From assembly GCF_022024115.1 (NCBI RefSeq), contig NZ_CP091792.1:3038001-3102000 (forward strand): a stretch of DNA of 64,000 nucleotides. Direction: 5' to 3'. The position numbers were made by a program, and so were the translations under genes. Positions 63,148 to 64,000 of this stretch are shown here, piece after piece (position 1 is the stretch's first letter; every line of letters begins with the position of its first letter). The stretch is from Prevotella communis. Lineage in GTDB: Bacteria; Bacteroidota; Bacteroidia; Bacteroidales; Bacteroidaceae. A model generated the notes under the pieces. It was given only the letters and a program-made list of their open reading frames with translations, was not told the origin of the DNA and did not search any database.

Positions 63148-63849
63148 CTAAATATCTATGATAAAATTAAACGTGACACCCAGCGTCGATGAATCCTGAA
63201 TGCCATATCCAGGTACATACCACGTATTCCCCATCTGTCCGTCGTTATGGCTCAGACGGTTACGATAGCGGGCTGTCCATCCCAGATGCAAAGGACCGGC
63301 AATCTTCGCATCTACGCCAAAGACCAGTTCTGCCCAGTGCTGCGAACACTGTTCGTCGGTCACACCATACGATGTATCCCATTTCCACACAGGGTCGGGG
63401 AAAGGCTTCCGACTGATATCCACCTTATAACTGGTATAGCCATAACGCAAGCCTGCATAGATACGGTTGGGCGCATGTTTATTCTTCATGATGTTGAAGT
63501 CAACACCCAAACGGAAATAAGGGGCACTGGTCTTATACGTGATACCCGTCACCTCATCGTCCTCATGGTTTGCCCTTCCTACGCCCACCTCCAGGATGGG
63601 GAAATACTGGTCGTGCAGGTTCACACGCAGCGCAGCCTCATACTGGCCATAGTCGCCCAACTGCATCTGCGCCAGTCCCACGAGATCTGCCGATACAGCA
63701 AAGCCACGGAAGAACGGCACCGTGTCGCGCTCAAGTTTCAGGAATCCCTGAGCGGAAGATGAAAGAAGCGACAAGTGGAGCGCCAGGATGACAACAAGCC
63801 ACCGCTTACTTCTTGAAGTGGATGTGAATATGGTCGAGAGACGGGTCAT
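63148..63849 (-). CDS. DUF6048 family outer-membrane-like protein
   Basis: This 233-residue protein has an exported N terminus (hydrophobic about 18-32, ending LLSSSAQ) and then alternating beta strands with aromatic positions, ending LGVTFNFIIDI. It fits a small outer membrane beta-barrel. I place it in DUF6048 from overall resemblance and from its neighbour, a DUF6452-like gene with which it overlaps by 44 bases; the two families occur together in Bacteroidetes. Function unknown. The start is uncertain because of the overlap. Confidence 0.75.
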   Translation of the reverse strand: MTRLSTIFTSTSRSKRWLVVILALHLSLLSSSAQGFLKLERDTVPFFRGFAVSADLVGLAQMQLGDYGQYEAALRVNLHDQYFPILEVGVGRANHEDDEVTGITYKTSAPYFRLGVDFNIMKNKHAPNRIYAGLRYGYTSYKVDISRKPFPDPVWKWDTSYGVTDEQCSQHWAELVFGVDAKIAGPLHLGWTARYRNRLSHNDGQMGNTWYVPGYGIQDSSTLGVTFNFIIDI

Positions 63850-64000
63850 AGTTTACTTTCGGATTATTGATGAAAATCGTGTCAATCGCCTCGTGAGTGC
63901 TACGTACGGCTGTCAGCGTGTGGAAGAAATGCGCACTGCAGTCAACCGACTCGAAATGCGGTGTATCCTCTTTCTTAATCCACACGGTGTCTATCTTAGC
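63806..64000 (-). CDS. DUF6452 family protein, C-terminal part (cut by window end)
   Basis: The frame is open from base 64000 to the stop at 63806, giving 64 residues that end LDHIHIHFKK. The segments CSAHFFHTLTAVRSTHEAID and TIFINNPKVNYDPS resemble the C terminus of DUF6452 proteins. The N terminus, including any lipoprotein signal, lies outside the window. It overlaps the DUF6048 start by 44 bases, indicating coupled translation. Confidence 0.7.
   Translation of the reverse strand, partial: AKIDTVWIKKEDTPHFESVDCSAHFFHTLTAVRSTHEAIDTIFINNPKVNYDPSLDHIHIHFKK

Overview
The window is about 64 kb of chromosomal DNA from a member of the Bacteroidales, most likely a Prevotella-type gut or rumen organism. 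The evidence is: Bacteroidetes promoters (a TAnnTTTG box, often with TTTG about 20 bases upstream); large secreted proteins ending in a type IX secretion (T9SS/Por) style tail (NLNGQKVNKAQKGL...NGKKVVK); a C10 protease with a Spi-type prodomain; DUF4827, DUF6048 and DUF6452 proteins; and a lipidated TamA-like protein paired with TamB. I saw no transposase, integrase, phage gene or CRISPR array.

Bases 1-20,920 form a secreted-protein island on the + strand. It holds a 5'-truncated protein with dockerin and cohesin-like modules, three giant multidomain proteins (1182, 2009 and 1772 aa) that share near-identical modules and near-identical terminators, and a C10 cysteine protease. Bases 20,952-28,034 hold a MoxR ATPase cluster: RDD protein (divergent), SpoIIM/DUF95, a polytopic membrane protein, DUF4129, DUF4350, MoxR and DUF58. 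Next come a FadL-type outer membrane protein with an array of inverted repeats upstream, a 7TM-HD (PgpH-like) phosphohydrolase, gltX, waaA, a small FMN-binding protein, a gamma-carbonic anhydrase, tRNA-Ser(TGA), mutS2, a lytic-transglycosylase-like protein, an SGNH hydrolase and a large outer membrane barrel with an Arg/Gly-rich tail.

The last 21 kb hold initiator tRNA-Met, a TetR-fabG pair, an RluA-family pseudouridine synthase, tamB with a TamL-like lipoprotein barrel, a nucleotidyltransferase, a DHH phosphoesterase, a DUF4827 lipoprotein, glmM, a CotH/lamin-tail secreted protein, an M15 peptidase, a Crp/Fnr regulator, apbE, a DUF6048 gene, and the 3' end of a DUF6452 gene cut by the window edge.

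Many genes serve the cell envelope: LPS core (waaA), UDP-GlcNAc supply (glmM), fatty acids (fabG), outer membrane assembly (TamB/TamL), peptidoglycan cleavage (M15, transglycosylase) and outer membrane transport. Two functional links are inferred rather than shown. The 7TM-HD protein and the DHH phosphoesterase could carry out successive steps of c-di-AMP breakdown. ApbE could flavinylate the small FMN-binding protein. The most unusual observations are the mosaic secreted paralogues next to a dockerin/cohesin protein, simple-sequence tracts carried in frame inside conserved genes, the inverted-repeat array ahead of the FadL-type gene, and consensus promoters placed so close to start codons that the mRNAs should be almost leaderless.
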